Shown here one piece after another: positions 15,540 to 23,337 of a stretch of DNA of 32,072 bases; the first letter of the stretch is position 1; every line of letters starts with the position of its first letter. Below the pieces are notes generated by a model. The model was not told the DNA's origin. It worked only from the letters and a program-made list of their open reading frames with translations, and searched no databases. Made by a program: the position numbers and the translations under genes. Source of the DNA: SG8-41 sp036555035 (GTDB lineage: Bacteria > Pseudomonadota > Gammaproteobacteria > Burkholderiales > SG8-41); NCBI GenBank assembly GCA_036555035.1, contig DATBMB010000033.1, positions 1 to 32,072 of the forward strand, written 5' to 3'.

Positions 15540-16508
15540 CTAGAAACTCCGCGTCACCGCGAAGTCCGCCAATTGTAACAAATAATCGCGGCTCCTTGAA
15601 TGCGGCAGCTGCGCGAGCGCCGCGCCGGCGGCGCGCGTCTCGCGGCTCGCCTGCGCGCGGGCGTAGTCGAGCGCGCCGGTCGCGCGGATCGCCTCGATCA
15701 CGGCGGCGAGCTCACCGCGCCCGCCGTGCTCGATCGCGTGCCGCACGAGCCGCGCCTGCTCGTCGGTCCCGTGCTGGATGGCGTAGATCAGCGGCAGCGT
15801 GGGCTTGCCCTCGGCGAGATCGTCGCCCAGGTTCTTGCCGATCACGGCCTGCTCGCCGGAATAGTCGAGCACGTCGTCGATCAGCTGGAACGCCGTGCCG
15901 AGGCGCATGCCGTAGTCGGCGACCGACTCCTCCTGCTCGCGCGGCGCCCCGCCCAGGATCGCGCCCAGCCGCGTGGCGGCCTCGAACAGCTTCGCGGTCT
16001 TGCAGCGGATTACGCCGAGGTACTCTTCCTCGCGGATGTCGGGATTGTGGCAGTTCATGAGCTGCATCACCTCGCCCTCCGCGATCACGTTGGTCGCGTC
16101 CGCCAGCACTTGGAGCACGCGCATGTTGTCCACGCCCACCATCATCTGGAACGCGCGCGAATAAACGAAATCGCCGACCAGCACCGCCGCGGAGTTGCCG
16201 AAGAGAGCATTGGCGGTGGACCGCCCGCGCCGCAGGTCGGACTCGTCCACGACGTCGTCGTGCAGCAGCGTCGCGGTGTGGATGAACTCGACCACCGCGG
16301 CGAGCTCGTGGCAGTGGCGCCCCCGGGCGCCGAACGCGCCGGCCGAGAGCAGCAGCAGCAGCGGGCGCAGCCGCTTGCCGCCCCCGCCCACGATGTATTC
16401 GGCGACCTGGCGGATCAGCGCCACCTCCGAGTTGAGGCGCGCGCGGATCACGTCGTCCACGGCGTTGAGGTCCGACTCCACGAAGCCGCGTATCGCGTCC
16501 AGTGTCAC
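15540..16508 (-). CDS. ispB: Polyprenyl (octaprenyl) diphosphate synthase
   Basis: Trans-prenyltransferase that extends farnesyl diphosphate with isopentenyl diphosphate to make the quinone side chain. The 322-residue protein has both Asp-rich motifs: LLHDDVVDESD (Asp84, Asp85, Asp88) and LIDDVLDYSG (Asp211, Asp212, Asp215), together with GGGGKRLRP near the start and RRGRSTAN. Small residues just before the first DDxxD fit a long-chain product; whether it makes C40 or another length cannot be read here. The GTG at 16508 is used because the family core starts directly after it; a longer in-frame reading would run antisense through rplU. It is divergent from rplU, the usual arrangement in proteobacteria. 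Confidence 0.93.
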   Translation of the reverse strand: MTLDAIRGFVESDLNAVDDVIRARLNSEVALIRQVAEYIVGGGGKRLRPLLLLLSAGAFGARGRHCHELAAVVEFIHTATLLHDDVVDESDLRRGRSTANALFGNSAAVLVGDFVYSRAFQMMVGVDNMRVLQVLADATNVIAEGEVMQLMNCHNPDIREEEYLGVIRCKTAKLFEAATRLGAILGGAPREQEESVADYGMRLGTAFQLIDDVLDYSGEQAVIGKNLGDDLAEGKPTLPLIYAIQHGTDEQARLVRHAIEHGGRGELAAVIEAIRATGALDYARAQASRETRAAGAALAQLPHSRSRDYLLQLADFAVTRSF

Positions 16509-16564
16509 CGTCTTGGGGCCTTCGCAAGGAGCCGGGATGATACCAGCAAAGTATCGGATTCTCT

Positions 16565-16593
16565 TTGACTTAGCGGCGCGCTTTTTGTAGAAT
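16565..16593 (+). promoter_or_regulatory. Strong sigma70-type promoter of rplU-rpmA
   Basis: The -35 TTGACT (16565-16570) and -10 TAGAAT (16588-16593) are separated by 17 nt. Predicted transcription begins near 16600, about 27 nt ahead of the rplU ATG, and reads into the ribosomal protein genes. Confidence 0.8.
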
Positions 16594-16626
16594 GCGCGCC
16601 TTTCCAAGTTCGTGCGGGTGGTCTCC

Positions 16627-16938
16627 ATGTACGCGGTCATCCAGACCGGTGGCAAGCAGTACCGGGTCAGCGCCGGCGAGAAGCTGAAGATCGAGCGCAT
16701 CGCCGGGGATGTCGGGCAGGAGATCGTGCTCGACCGGGTGCTGCTGGTGGCCGACGGTGATGCGCTCAAGATGGGCGCGCCGCTACTGGCCGGGGCTCGC
16801 GTCAAGGCCAAGGTGCTGACGCACGGCCGCGGCGAGAAGGTGCGGATCTTCAAGTTGAACCGCCGCAAGCATTACCGCAGGACCCAGGGCCACCGCCAGA
16901 ACTACACCGAGATCGAGATCCTCGGCATCGATTCATAG
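16627..16938 (+). CDS. rplU: 50S ribosomal protein L21
   Basis: A complete 103-residue L21. Diagnostic segments are MYAVIQTGGKQYRV at the N-terminus and KRRKHYRR-like basic residues (NRRKHYRRTQGHRQ) before the C-terminal EIEILGI. L21 binds 23S rRNA domain I in the large subunit. The ATG at 16627 gives the conserved N-terminus; only a weak purine-rich Shine-Dalgarno (GGGTGG) precedes it. It is first in the rplU-rpmA-obgE-proB run. Confidence 0.98.
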   Translation: MYAVIQTGGKQYRVSAGEKLKIERIAGDVGQEIVLDRVLLVADGDALKMGAPLLAGARVKAKVLTHGRGEKVRIFKLNRRKHYRRTQGHRQNYTEIEILGIDS

Positions 16939-16940
16939 GA

Positions 16941-16961
16941 ACGAGGGGATACTCCCCTCGT
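16941..16961 (+). repeat. Intercistronic hairpin between rplU and rpmA
   Basis: ACGAGGGG (16941-16948) pairs with CCCCTCGT (16954-16961) around the 5-nt loop ATACT. It starts 2 nt after the rplU stop and has no following T-run, so it is more likely an RNA-stability or processing element than a terminator. Confidence 0.55.
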
Positions 16962-17003
16962 GCACCCCTACTCCAGTTCGACCTCAGGAATCAGGAAGCG
17001 GCT

Positions 17004-17261
17004 ATGGCACACAAGAAAGCAGGCGGCAGCTCGCGCAACGGCCGCGATTCGCAATCGAAGCGGCTGGGTGTCAAGCGCTACGGCGGCGAGCTCGTGGGCG
17101 CGGGTGCGATCATCGTGCGCCAGCGCGGCACGCAGGTGCACCCCGGACCGAACGTCGGCATCGGGCGCGACCACACGCTGTTCGCCAAGGTGACGGGGCG
17201 CGTCGCGTTCGCCCAGAAGGGCCCGGACAGCCGCACGACGGTGAGCATCGTTCCCGCGTAA
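17004..17261 (+). CDS. rpmA: 50S ribosomal protein L27
   Basis: A complete 85-residue L27. It starts MAHKKAGGSSRNGRDS, the conserved flexible N-terminal tail that reaches the peptidyl transferase centre, and contains RQRGTQVHPGPNVGIGRDHT. There is no N-terminal extension of the type cleaved in Firmicutes. It follows rplU after a 65-nt gap containing a hairpin and precedes a terminator-like hairpin in front of obgE. Confidence 0.98.
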   Translation: MAHKKAGGSSRNGRDSQSKRLGVKRYGGELVGAGAIIVRQRGTQVHPGPNVGIGRDHTLFAKVTGRVAFAQKGPDSRTTVSIVPA

Positions 17262-17283
17262 GCCCGGCCGACGCCCACCGCAA

Positions 17284-17309
17284 GCCCTGTCGCGCGACAG
17301 GGCATTTTT
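17284..17309 (+). terminator. Terminator-like hairpin abutting the obgE start codon
   Basis: The 20-bp perfect palindrome GCCCTGTCGCGCGACAGGGC (17284-17303) can form an 8-bp stem with a GCGC loop, and is followed by A then TTTTT (17305-17309). This is a textbook intrinsic terminator for rplU-rpmA. The obgE ATG is only 4 nt beyond the T-run, so any obgE message from the upstream promoter must read through it; partial termination is the likely outcome. Confidence 0.75.
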
Positions 17310-17313
17310 GTTT

Positions 17314-18390
17314 ATGAAGTTCGTCGACGAAGCCATCATCGAGGTCCGTGCCGGCAAGGGCGGCGACGGCGTGGCGAGCTTCCGGCGTGAGAAGTACGTC
17401 CCGCGCGGCGGCCCTGACGGCGGCGACGGCGGGCGAGGCGGAAGCCTCTACGCGGCGGCCGACCGCAATCTCAACACGCTGATCGACTACCGCTACGCGC
17501 GCATCCATCGCGCGAAGGACGGTGAGAACGGCCGCGGCGCCGACCAGTACGGAAAATCGGCGCCCGATATCGAACTGCGCGTGCCGGTGGGCACCGTCGT
17601 CAACGACCTCGAGTCCGGAGAGCGCCTCGCGGATCTCGACCGCGACGGCGCGCGCGCGCTCCTTGCCCGGGGCGGGGCGGGCGGGCTCGGCAACCTGCAT
17701 TTCAAGTCGAGCGTCAACCGCGCGCCGCGCCAGTTCACGCGCGGCGCCGATGGCGAGCGGCGGCGCCTGAAGCTGGAGTTGAAGCTCCTCGCCGACGTGG
17801 GGCTGCTCGGCATGCCCAACGCCGGGAAGTCCACCCTCATCCGCGCGGTCTCCGCCGCGCGCCCCAAGGTCGCGGACTACCCGTTCACCACGCTCGCGCC
17901 GTCTCTCGGCGTCGTGCGGGCGGACGTCAACCGCAGCTTCGTGCTGGCCGATATCCCCGGCCTGATCGAAGGCGCGGCCGAGGGTGCGGGCCTCGGCCAC
18001 CAGTTCCTGCGCCACCTCGCGCGCACGCGGCTCCTGCTGCACCTCGTGGACATCGCGCCGCTCGACGCGGACGCCGATCCCGCGCGCGATGCCCGGGCGA
18101 TCACGCAGGAATTGAGGAAGTACGACGAAGCGCTCTACCGCAAGCCGCGCTGGCTGGTGCTGAACAAGATCGACCGGATTCCCGCCGGGGAGCGGGACCG
18201 CGCGGTCAAGCGCTTTCTCCGGGATTTTCGCTGGCGCGGCAAAAGCTTTATCATTTCCGCGCTCACCGGGGAGGGCTGCCGCGAGCTCGTCTTCGCGGCG
18301 ATGAGGCATCTGGAGCAGGAAGCGACGCCCCGGAGCCGGAAACCGGCGACAACGCGACGGCGGACAAGAATGCCGAGTCTCGAATCCTGA
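17314..18390 (+). CDS. obgE: GTPase ObgE/CgtA
   Basis: Essential ribosome-associated GTPase acting in late 50S assembly and stress control. The 358-residue protein has the Gly-rich Obg fold (1-158, for example RGGPDGGDGGRGG at 31-43) and then the G domain: P-loop GMPNAGKST (166-174), switch II DIPG (213-216) and NKID (284-287). The C-terminal tail is short and basic, as in many betaproteobacteria. The ATG at 17314 gives the conserved MKFVDEA start; no Shine-Dalgarno is visible because the preceding bases form the terminator-like hairpin. proB follows 12 nt downstream. Confidence 0.97.
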   Translation: MKFVDEAIIEVRAGKGGDGVASFRREKYVPRGGPDGGDGGRGGSLYAAADRNLNTLIDYRYARIHRAKDGENGRGADQYGKSAPDIELRVPVGTVVNDLESGERLADLDRDGARALLARGGAGGLGNLHFKSSVNRAPRQFTRGADGERRRLKLELKLLADVGLLGMPNAGKSTLIRAVSAARPKVADYPFTTLAPSLGVVRADVNRSFVLADIPGLIEGAAEGAGLGHQFLRHLARTRLLLHLVDIAPLDADADPARDARAITQELRKYDEALYRKPRWLVLNKIDRIPAGERDRAVKRFLRDFRWRGKSFIISALTGEGCRELVFAAMRHLEQEATPRSRKPATTRRRTRMPSLES

Positions 18391-18402
18391 ATCCCGGATC
18401 CC

Positions 18403-19521
18403 ATGTCCTCCGTCCTCGAAAAAGCGAAACGCATCGTCGTCAAGGTCGGCTCGAGCCTCGTCACCAACGAGGGCCGCGGGCTCGATCTCGAGGCGTTGAC
18501 GCGCTGGGCGGCGCAGATCGCGGAGCTGAAGCGCATGGGGCGCGAGGTCGTGCTGGTCTCGAGCGGCGCGGTGGCGGCGGGCATGCAGCGTCTCGGCTGG
18601 AAGCGGCGCCCGCACGCCCTGCACGAGCTGCAGGCGGCCGCCGCCGTCGGCCAGATGGGACTGATCCAGGTCTACGAGTCGTGCTTCCGCCAGCACGATC
18701 TCACCACTTCGCAGGTCCTGCTCACGCACGAGGACCTCGCCGACCGCAAGCGCTATCTCAATGCGCGCTCCACCCTGCGCACGCTCCTCGGGCTGGGCGT
18801 CATCCCCATCATCAACGAGAACGACACGGTCGCGAGCGACGAGATCCGCGTCGGGGACAACGACACGCTGGCGGCGCTCGTCACCAACCTGATCGAGGCC
18901 GACGCGCTCATCATCCTGACCGACCAGGACGGCCTCTACGACCGGGATCCGCGCCGGGCCGGCGCGGCGAAGCTGATCGCGGAGGCGCGCGCGGGCGATC
19001 CCGCCCTCGAAGCGATGGCCGGAGGCACCGGCAGCGCGATCGCGCTCGGCGGCATGCTGACCAAGGTGCTCGCCGCCAAGCGCGCCGCGCGCAGTGGCGC
19101 GCACACCGTGATCGCCTCCGGGCGCGAGGACGATGTCCTGCCGCGCCTCGCGCGCGGGGAGCCGATCGGCACGCGGCTCGTGGCGGAGCGCGCGACGCTC
19201 GCGGCACGCAAGCAGTGGCTCGCCGACCAGCTGCAGGTGCGGGGGAGCCTCACGCTCGACGCGGGCGCGGTGAAGGCGCTCACCGTCCAGGGCAAGAGCC
19301 TGCTACCGATCGGGGTGCTGGAGGTCACCGGAGATTTCGAGCGCGGCGAGGCGGTGAGCTGCCTCGATCCCGCACGGCGCGAGGTTGCGCGCGGGCTCGT
19401 CAACTACAACTCGGCGGAAACGCGCCGCATCCTGCGCGCGCCCTCGAGCGAGATCGAGGCGAGGCTCGGCTACGTGGACGAGCCCGAGTTGATCCACCGC
19501 GACAATCTGGTGTTGCTGTAG
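18403..19521 (+). CDS. proB: Glutamate 5-kinase
   Basis: First enzyme of proline synthesis, phosphorylating glutamate to glutamyl-5-phosphate. The 372-residue protein has the amino acid kinase domain (1-260): KVGSSLVTNEGRG near the start, SSGAVAAGM, the INENDTVA motif and DQDGLYDRDPR. It ends with a C-terminal PUA domain (about 278-360, starting GSLTLDAGAVKAL). This is the usual full-length bacterial form, inhibited by proline in characterised enzymes. It is the last gene of the rplU-rpmA-obgE-proB run and converges on the CNP1-like gene after 15 nt. Confidence 0.97.
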   Translation: MSSVLEKAKRIVVKVGSSLVTNEGRGLDLEALTRWAAQIAELKRMGREVVLVSSGAVAAGMQRLGWKRRPHALHELQAAAAVGQMGLIQVYESCFRQHDLTTSQVLLTHEDLADRKRYLNARSTLRTLLGLGVIPIINENDTVASDEIRVGDNDTLAALVTNLIEADALIILTDQDGLYDRDPRRAGAAKLIAEARAGDPALEAMAGGTGSAIALGGMLTKVLAAKRAARSGAHTVIASGREDDVLPRLARGEPIGTRLVAERATLAARKQWLADQLQVRGSLTLDAGAVKALTVQGKSLLPIGVLEVTGDFERGEAVSCLDPARREVARGLVNYNSAETRRILRAPSSEIEARLGYVDEPELIHRDNLVLL

Positions 19522-19536
19522 GAAGGCCGCGGCGCG

Positions 19537-20070
19537 TCATCCGCCGGCGGGGTTGAAGGGGGGGCCGGACTTGAGCCGCTCCACGATCTCCCGCACGCTG
19601 GCAACCGGCGCCCAGCTCGAGCAGACGTAGAAATTGTAGAGCACGTAGTGGTGGGCGTTGATGTCCACCGACTCGATGCGGCGCCACTGGGGATTGCGCG
19701 CCCGCCCCCACCTGCCGTCCGGCTGTCCCACCGCGTAGTATTTCTGCGCACGCTCCTTGCAATGGATGCCCTCGTAGGTCACGTTCCGCGCCCCCCCGGC
19801 GGTCACCACCACCAGCGTGTAGCGCACGACGCCGTCCTCGCCGACCGAGAGCGAGCGGGCGTCGATGTGGAAGCGGTGAGGGCTGGCGTTGCCGACGTCG
19901 AAGGGAATCAAATCGCTCGCCCGGGGATTGGCGGGAATCCGACTCTCGATCTCCTTCCACGGCTTGCGCTCCTCGTCGAAATCCGAGTCCCACTGGCTCC
20001 ACTGGGCGAGCGCCGTACCGAGACCGGCCGAGAGCGCGGCGGCGAGGATCAGCGTGAACCCGGAGCGCAA
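19537..20070 (-). CDS. CNP1-like exported protein
   Basis: A 177-residue protein with an N-terminal signal sequence (RSGFTLILAAALSAGLG, then an Ala-rich cleavage region) and a mature part rich in Trp and Tyr. The segments LIPFDVG, SLSVGEDGVVRYTLVVV and YEGIHCKERAQKYYA with two cysteines match the CNP1 (cryptic neisserial protein 1) family found in betaproteobacteria; its function is unknown. The TTG at 20070 is preferred because it sits directly before the signal peptide with AGGGG about 8 nt upstream; longer readings overlap cfa. It starts 11 nt after the cfa stop, so it is probably cotranscribed. Confidence 0.8.
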   Translation of the reverse strand: MRSGFTLILAAALSAGLGTALAQWSQWDSDFDEERKPWKEIESRIPANPRASDLIPFDVGNASPHRFHIDARSLSVGEDGVVRYTLVVVTAGGARNVTYEGIHCKERAQKYYAVGQPDGRWGRARNPQWRRIESVDINAHHYVLYNFYVCSSWAPVASVREIVERLKSGPPFNPAGG

Positions 20071-20081
20071 CCCGCGAGCCC

Positions 20082-21290
20082 CTATCGGGCGTAGATGTAG
20101 TCGCGCGTCTCCGGCAGCTCGAGCGCGCCGCCGGAAAGGGGCTTGCCCGCGAGCACCTGATAGATCGACATCCAGCCGCGCTCGAAGCCGAGCGCCGAGC
20201 CCGCCATGTAGATGCGCCAGATGCGGTAGAGCTTCTCGCCCACCGCCGCGACCGCGGCGGCGCGGTTCGCTTCCAGCCGCTCGACCCAGTGCCACAGCGT
20301 TTTCGCGTAATGCGGCCGCAGGCTCTCGATGTCCCAGCTCTCCAGGCCCTGCGCCGACAGCGCCTCGAGCACGGCCGAGATATGGGTCAGCTCGCCGCCC
20401 GGAAACACGTAGCGGTCAATGAATTCTCCGATGTCGCTGCCGAGCTCGCGCTGCCCGGGGACGGTGTGGGTGATGCCGTGGTTCAGCACTAGCCCGCCCG
20501 GCCGCAGCAGGTGGGCGATCTTGCCGAAATATGCCGCCAGGTTGTCGCGCCCGACGTGCTCGAACATGCCCACGCTCGCGATCTTGTCGAACGGCCGCTC
20601 CTCCGGCACGTCGCGGTAGTCGAGCAGGCGCACCTCGCAAAATTTCTCGAGCCCCCGCTCGCGGATCCGGGCGCGCGCGTAGTCGTGCTGATTGCGGCTC
20701 AGCGTCACGCCGAGCGCCTGCACGCCGTAGTGTTCGGCCGCCCACATCGCGAGCGCGCCCCAGCCGCAGCCGATGTCGAGGAAGCGCTCGCCCGCGGCGA
20801 GCCGCAGCTTGCGGCAGATGTGGTCGAGCTTCTGCTCCTGCGCGATCTCCAGCGTATCGTCGGCCCGGCGGTAGTACGCGCAGGAGTAGACGCGCCGCCG
20901 GTCGAGGAACAGCCCGAAGAAATCGTCGCCGACGTCGTAGTGGCTGCGGACCGCCTTGCTGTCGTAGAGCCGGGTATGCTGCACCCAGCGCGCGAGCTGC
21001 CGGCCGGGCTCCAGGCTCGCCGCATCCGCCGCTCCCGCGAGCGCCGTGCCCAGGCGCACCACGTCCCGGATCGGCCCGTCGACATCGATCTGCTCCTCGA
21101 CGTAGCGTTTCGCGAGTCCCCCGGCGGTTGGATGCCCGAGCCCCACCAGCGCCAGCGGATGCCGCACGGTTATCGTCACCTGAGGCTGCGGGGCGCCGGC
21201 GCTCGCGCCGTTCCACAGTCGCACGGCGAGCGGAAGCCCGCTTTCCTCGATGCGGCGCCCGATGCTGGCGAGTATCCGGGAATCCTGCAT
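20082..21290 (-). CDS. cfa: Cyclopropane-fatty-acyl-phospholipid synthase
   Basis: SAM-dependent enzyme that turns cis double bonds of membrane phospholipid acyl chains into cyclopropane rings, typically on entry to stationary phase or under stress. The 402-residue protein has an N-terminal lipid-binding region, then SHYDVGDDFFGLFLD (116-130), YSCAYY with the conserved Cys, SAM motif I FLDIGCGWGAL (170-180), and SVGMFEHVG. It is complete. It lies 72 nt downstream of the DUF3501 gene; the sequence TGCTATTCT (minus strand, 21309-21301) resembles an extended -10 element and could give cfa its own promoter only a few bases before the ATG, but this is uncertain. Confidence 0.95.
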   Translation of the reverse strand: MQDSRILASIGRRIEESGLPLAVRLWNGASAGAPQPQVTITVRHPLALVGLGHPTAGGLAKRYVEEQIDVDGPIRDVVRLGTALAGAADAASLEPGRQLARWVQHTRLYDSKAVRSHYDVGDDFFGLFLDRRRVYSCAYYRRADDTLEIAQEQKLDHICRKLRLAAGERFLDIGCGWGALAMWAAEHYGVQALGVTLSRNQHDYARARIRERGLEKFCEVRLLDYRDVPEERPFDKIASVGMFEHVGRDNLAAYFGKIAHLLRPGGLVLNHGITHTVPGQRELGSDIGEFIDRYVFPGGELTHISAVLEALSAQGLESWDIESLRPHYAKTLWHWVERLEANRAAAVAAVGEKLYRIWRIYMAGSALGFERGWMSIYQVLAGKPLSGGALELPETRDYIYAR

Positions 21291-21362
21291 ACGCCTGACG
21301 AGAATAGCACAAGCCCGGCGGACCGGAACGCCCGCGGCGCAAGGCCTGCCGGCGGTGGCGGG

Positions 21363-21950
21363 CTAGCCCGCGAGATCGTTGACGAGCGAGGCGCGGACCG
21401 CGGGATCCACCGCCCCGATCGTGTGGCTGTATTCGGGATGATCGACGCCGAGGCCGAGCGGCGCGCCCTGCTTCAGGGCCGCGACCATGGCGGGCTCGAG
21501 CTCGAAGCGCAGAAAATGCACCGCCGAGGTCTTTTCCGCGGTGTCGCGCTCGAGGTCCTCATCGGCAATGGCATGGACGCGGGCGTGGCCTGCGACCTCG
21601 ACCCAGACCCGGTCCTCGATGCCGATCAGGCGGCCGAGCATGCGCCGGCGCTCCTCCACGTCCGGGTATTCGATCATCAGCGTCGCCTTCCAGTTGGCGC
21701 CGTCGGGTATGAGCGGGTTGTAGGCGTCGAGCTCGCCCTGGATGCCCGCTTCCTCGAACGTGCGCTCGGCGCGCAGCATCTCCTGGACCTGGTAGCGGAT
21801 CGTCAGCTCGTCCTCGAAGAGGAGCGTCAGGTGCCCGCCCAGCTGCAGCATGCGGTTCTTCTTGTGCGCCATCACCCGGGCGCGGAATTGCGGTCGGGCC
21901 CTGGCGTAGGCCTCGAGCGACATCAGGCTGTCGCGGGTGATCTGCGGCAC
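21363..21950 (-). CDS. DUF3501 family protein
   Basis: A 195-residue soluble protein. The segment SLMSLEAYARARPQFRARV, then LTLLFEDELTIRYQVQEMLR and LDAYNPLIPDGANWKATL, are the conserved blocks of DUF3501. The function is not established; members typically sit beside rubrerythrin and an HdrD/GlpC-like Fe-S protein, as here, which suggests a joint role in peroxide or redox handling. The GTG at 21950 is chosen because it gives the family N-terminus (PQITRDSL) and has AGGGGAC upstream. It begins 17 nt after the Fe-S protein stop. Confidence 0.88.
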   Translation of the reverse strand: MPQITRDSLMSLEAYARARPQFRARVMAHKKNRMLQLGGHLTLLFEDELTIRYQVQEMLRAERTFEEAGIQGELDAYNPLIPDGANWKATLMIEYPDVEERRRMLGRLIGIEDRVWVEVAGHARVHAIADEDLERDTAEKTSAVHFLRFELEPAMVAALKQGAPLGLGVDHPEYSHTIGAVDPAVRASLVNDLAG

Positions 21951-21967
21951 GGATTCGTCCCCTGTGT

Positions 21968-23296
21968 CTACAGCCCGTAGGCCATCCGGATCAGTGTGAG
22001 TGGATGCTGCTTCTGCGCCTTCGTCTCGCCCATCCCCTGCAGGATGTGGCGGCCGGCGATCGCGCAATCGGAGCTCACGTAATCGGGCGCCGCTTCCGCC
22101 ATCTGGCGGAACACCGGGCGGCCGATCTTCATCGAGTTCTCGAAATACTCCGCCTTGACGCCCCAGGTGCCGTCGTGGCCGGCGCAGCGCTCCACGGTCG
22201 TGACGCGGGTGTCGGGGATCATCTCGAGCAGCTCGCGCGTCTTCTGCCCCATGTTCTGCACGCGCAGGTGGCACGGCACGTGATAGGACACCCGCCCGAG
22301 CGGCCGCTTGAAGTCGGTCTTCAACAACCCGTCCTTGTGGCGCAGCACCAAGTACTCGAAGGGATCGAACATCGCTTCCGCCACCGCTTTCACGTCGGCA
22401 TCGTCCGGAAACATCAGCGGCAGCTCCTGCTTGAACATCAGGGTGCACGACGGGACCGGCGTGAGGATCGCGTGGCCCGCGCGGGCGAGGCGCGCAAGCA
22501 CGGGGATGTTGGCTTCCTTGTTGCGCGCCACGGCCTCGAGATCGCCCAGCTCCAGCTTGGGCATGCCACAGCAGGCTTCCTTCTCGACCAGCACCGCCGG
22601 CACCTCGTTGTGCGCAAGCACTTCGAGCAGGTCGTGCCCGATGCCGGGTTCGTTGTAGTTCACGTAGCACGTCGAGAACACCGCGACCTTGCCCGGCGTG
22701 TTCTTTCCTTCGCGCACCATTAACGACGCATTGGGCCGGGCGCTCCCGCGGAACTTTGCGCTCGAATACTCGGGTAACTGGCGCTGCCGGTGCACGCCAA
22801 GCGTCTTCTCCACGAGCCCGCGAACGACACCAGTCTTGTTGGCCGCGTTCACGAATTGCACCACGACCGGGATGGTGGCGAGCCGGCCCACGGCGTCGGT
22901 GCTGGAGAGCAGCCGGTCCCGGAGCGTCGCGCCACGCTTCCGGAACCTGACCGCCTTGGCGCGCAGCATGAGATGCGGAAAATCGACATTCCACGGATGC
23001 GGCGGCACGTACGGGCACTTGGTCATGTAGCACATGTCGCACAGGTAGCACTGGTCGACGACCTTGCCGTAGTCCCCCTTGGCGACGCCATCGACCTCCA
23101 GGGTCGGGCTCGCGTCCACCAGGTCGAACAGGGTCGGGAATGCGGTGCAGAGATTCACGCAACGGCGGCAGCCGTGGCAGATCTCGAAGACGCGCTCGAG
23201 CTCCTTCTCGAGCTTTCCCCCGTCGTAAAAATCCGCGGATTTCCACGCGAGCGGATGCCGAGTGGGAGCCTCGAGGCTCCCTTCACGTACCGTCAT
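21968..23296 (-). CDS. HdrD/GlpC-like 4Fe-4S and CCG-domain protein
   Basis: A 442-residue cytoplasmic redox protein. Two classical 4Fe-4S motifs are visible: Cys40, Cys43, Cys46, Cys50 (ICHGCRRCVNLC) and Cys83, Cys86, Cys89, Cys94 (CYLCDMCYMTKC). Two cysteine-rich CCG-type regions follow: FSTCYVNYNEPG with KEACCGMPKLELG, and HVPCHLRVQN with ERCAGHDGTWG. In heterodisulfide reductase HdrB/D such regions bind noncubane clusters, but the second here has a single Cys (CAG) where CCG is usual. GlpC-like proteins pass electrons from a dehydrogenase to the quinone pool. Here the setting is rubrerythrin upstream and DUF3501 downstream, so I infer it supplies electrons to the rubrerythrin; the donor is unknown. 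Confidence 0.9.
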   Translation of the reverse strand: MTVREGSLEAPTRHPLAWKSADFYDGGKLEKELERVFEICHGCRRCVNLCTAFPTLFDLVDASPTLEVDGVAKGDYGKVVDQCYLCDMCYMTKCPYVPPHPWNVDFPHLMLRAKAVRFRKRGATLRDRLLSSTDAVGRLATIPVVVQFVNAANKTGVVRGLVEKTLGVHRQRQLPEYSSAKFRGSARPNASLMVREGKNTPGKVAVFSTCYVNYNEPGIGHDLLEVLAHNEVPAVLVEKEACCGMPKLELGDLEAVARNKEANIPVLARLARAGHAILTPVPSCTLMFKQELPLMFPDDADVKAVAEAMFDPFEYLVLRHKDGLLKTDFKRPLGRVSYHVPCHLRVQNMGQKTRELLEMIPDTRVTTVERCAGHDGTWGVKAEYFENSMKIGRPVFRQMAEAAPDYVSSDCAIAGRHILQGMGETKAQKQHPLTLIRMAYGL

Positions 23297-23337
23297 GGGG
23301 CATTAGGGTTAATCATTGCCCGTTGCCCATTGCGGGA

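Noticed and set aside
16509..16868. N-terminal extension of the prenyl synthase frame
   Set aside because: It runs antisense through rplU and its promoter and has no similarity to the family; the GTG at 16508 fits the known N-terminus.
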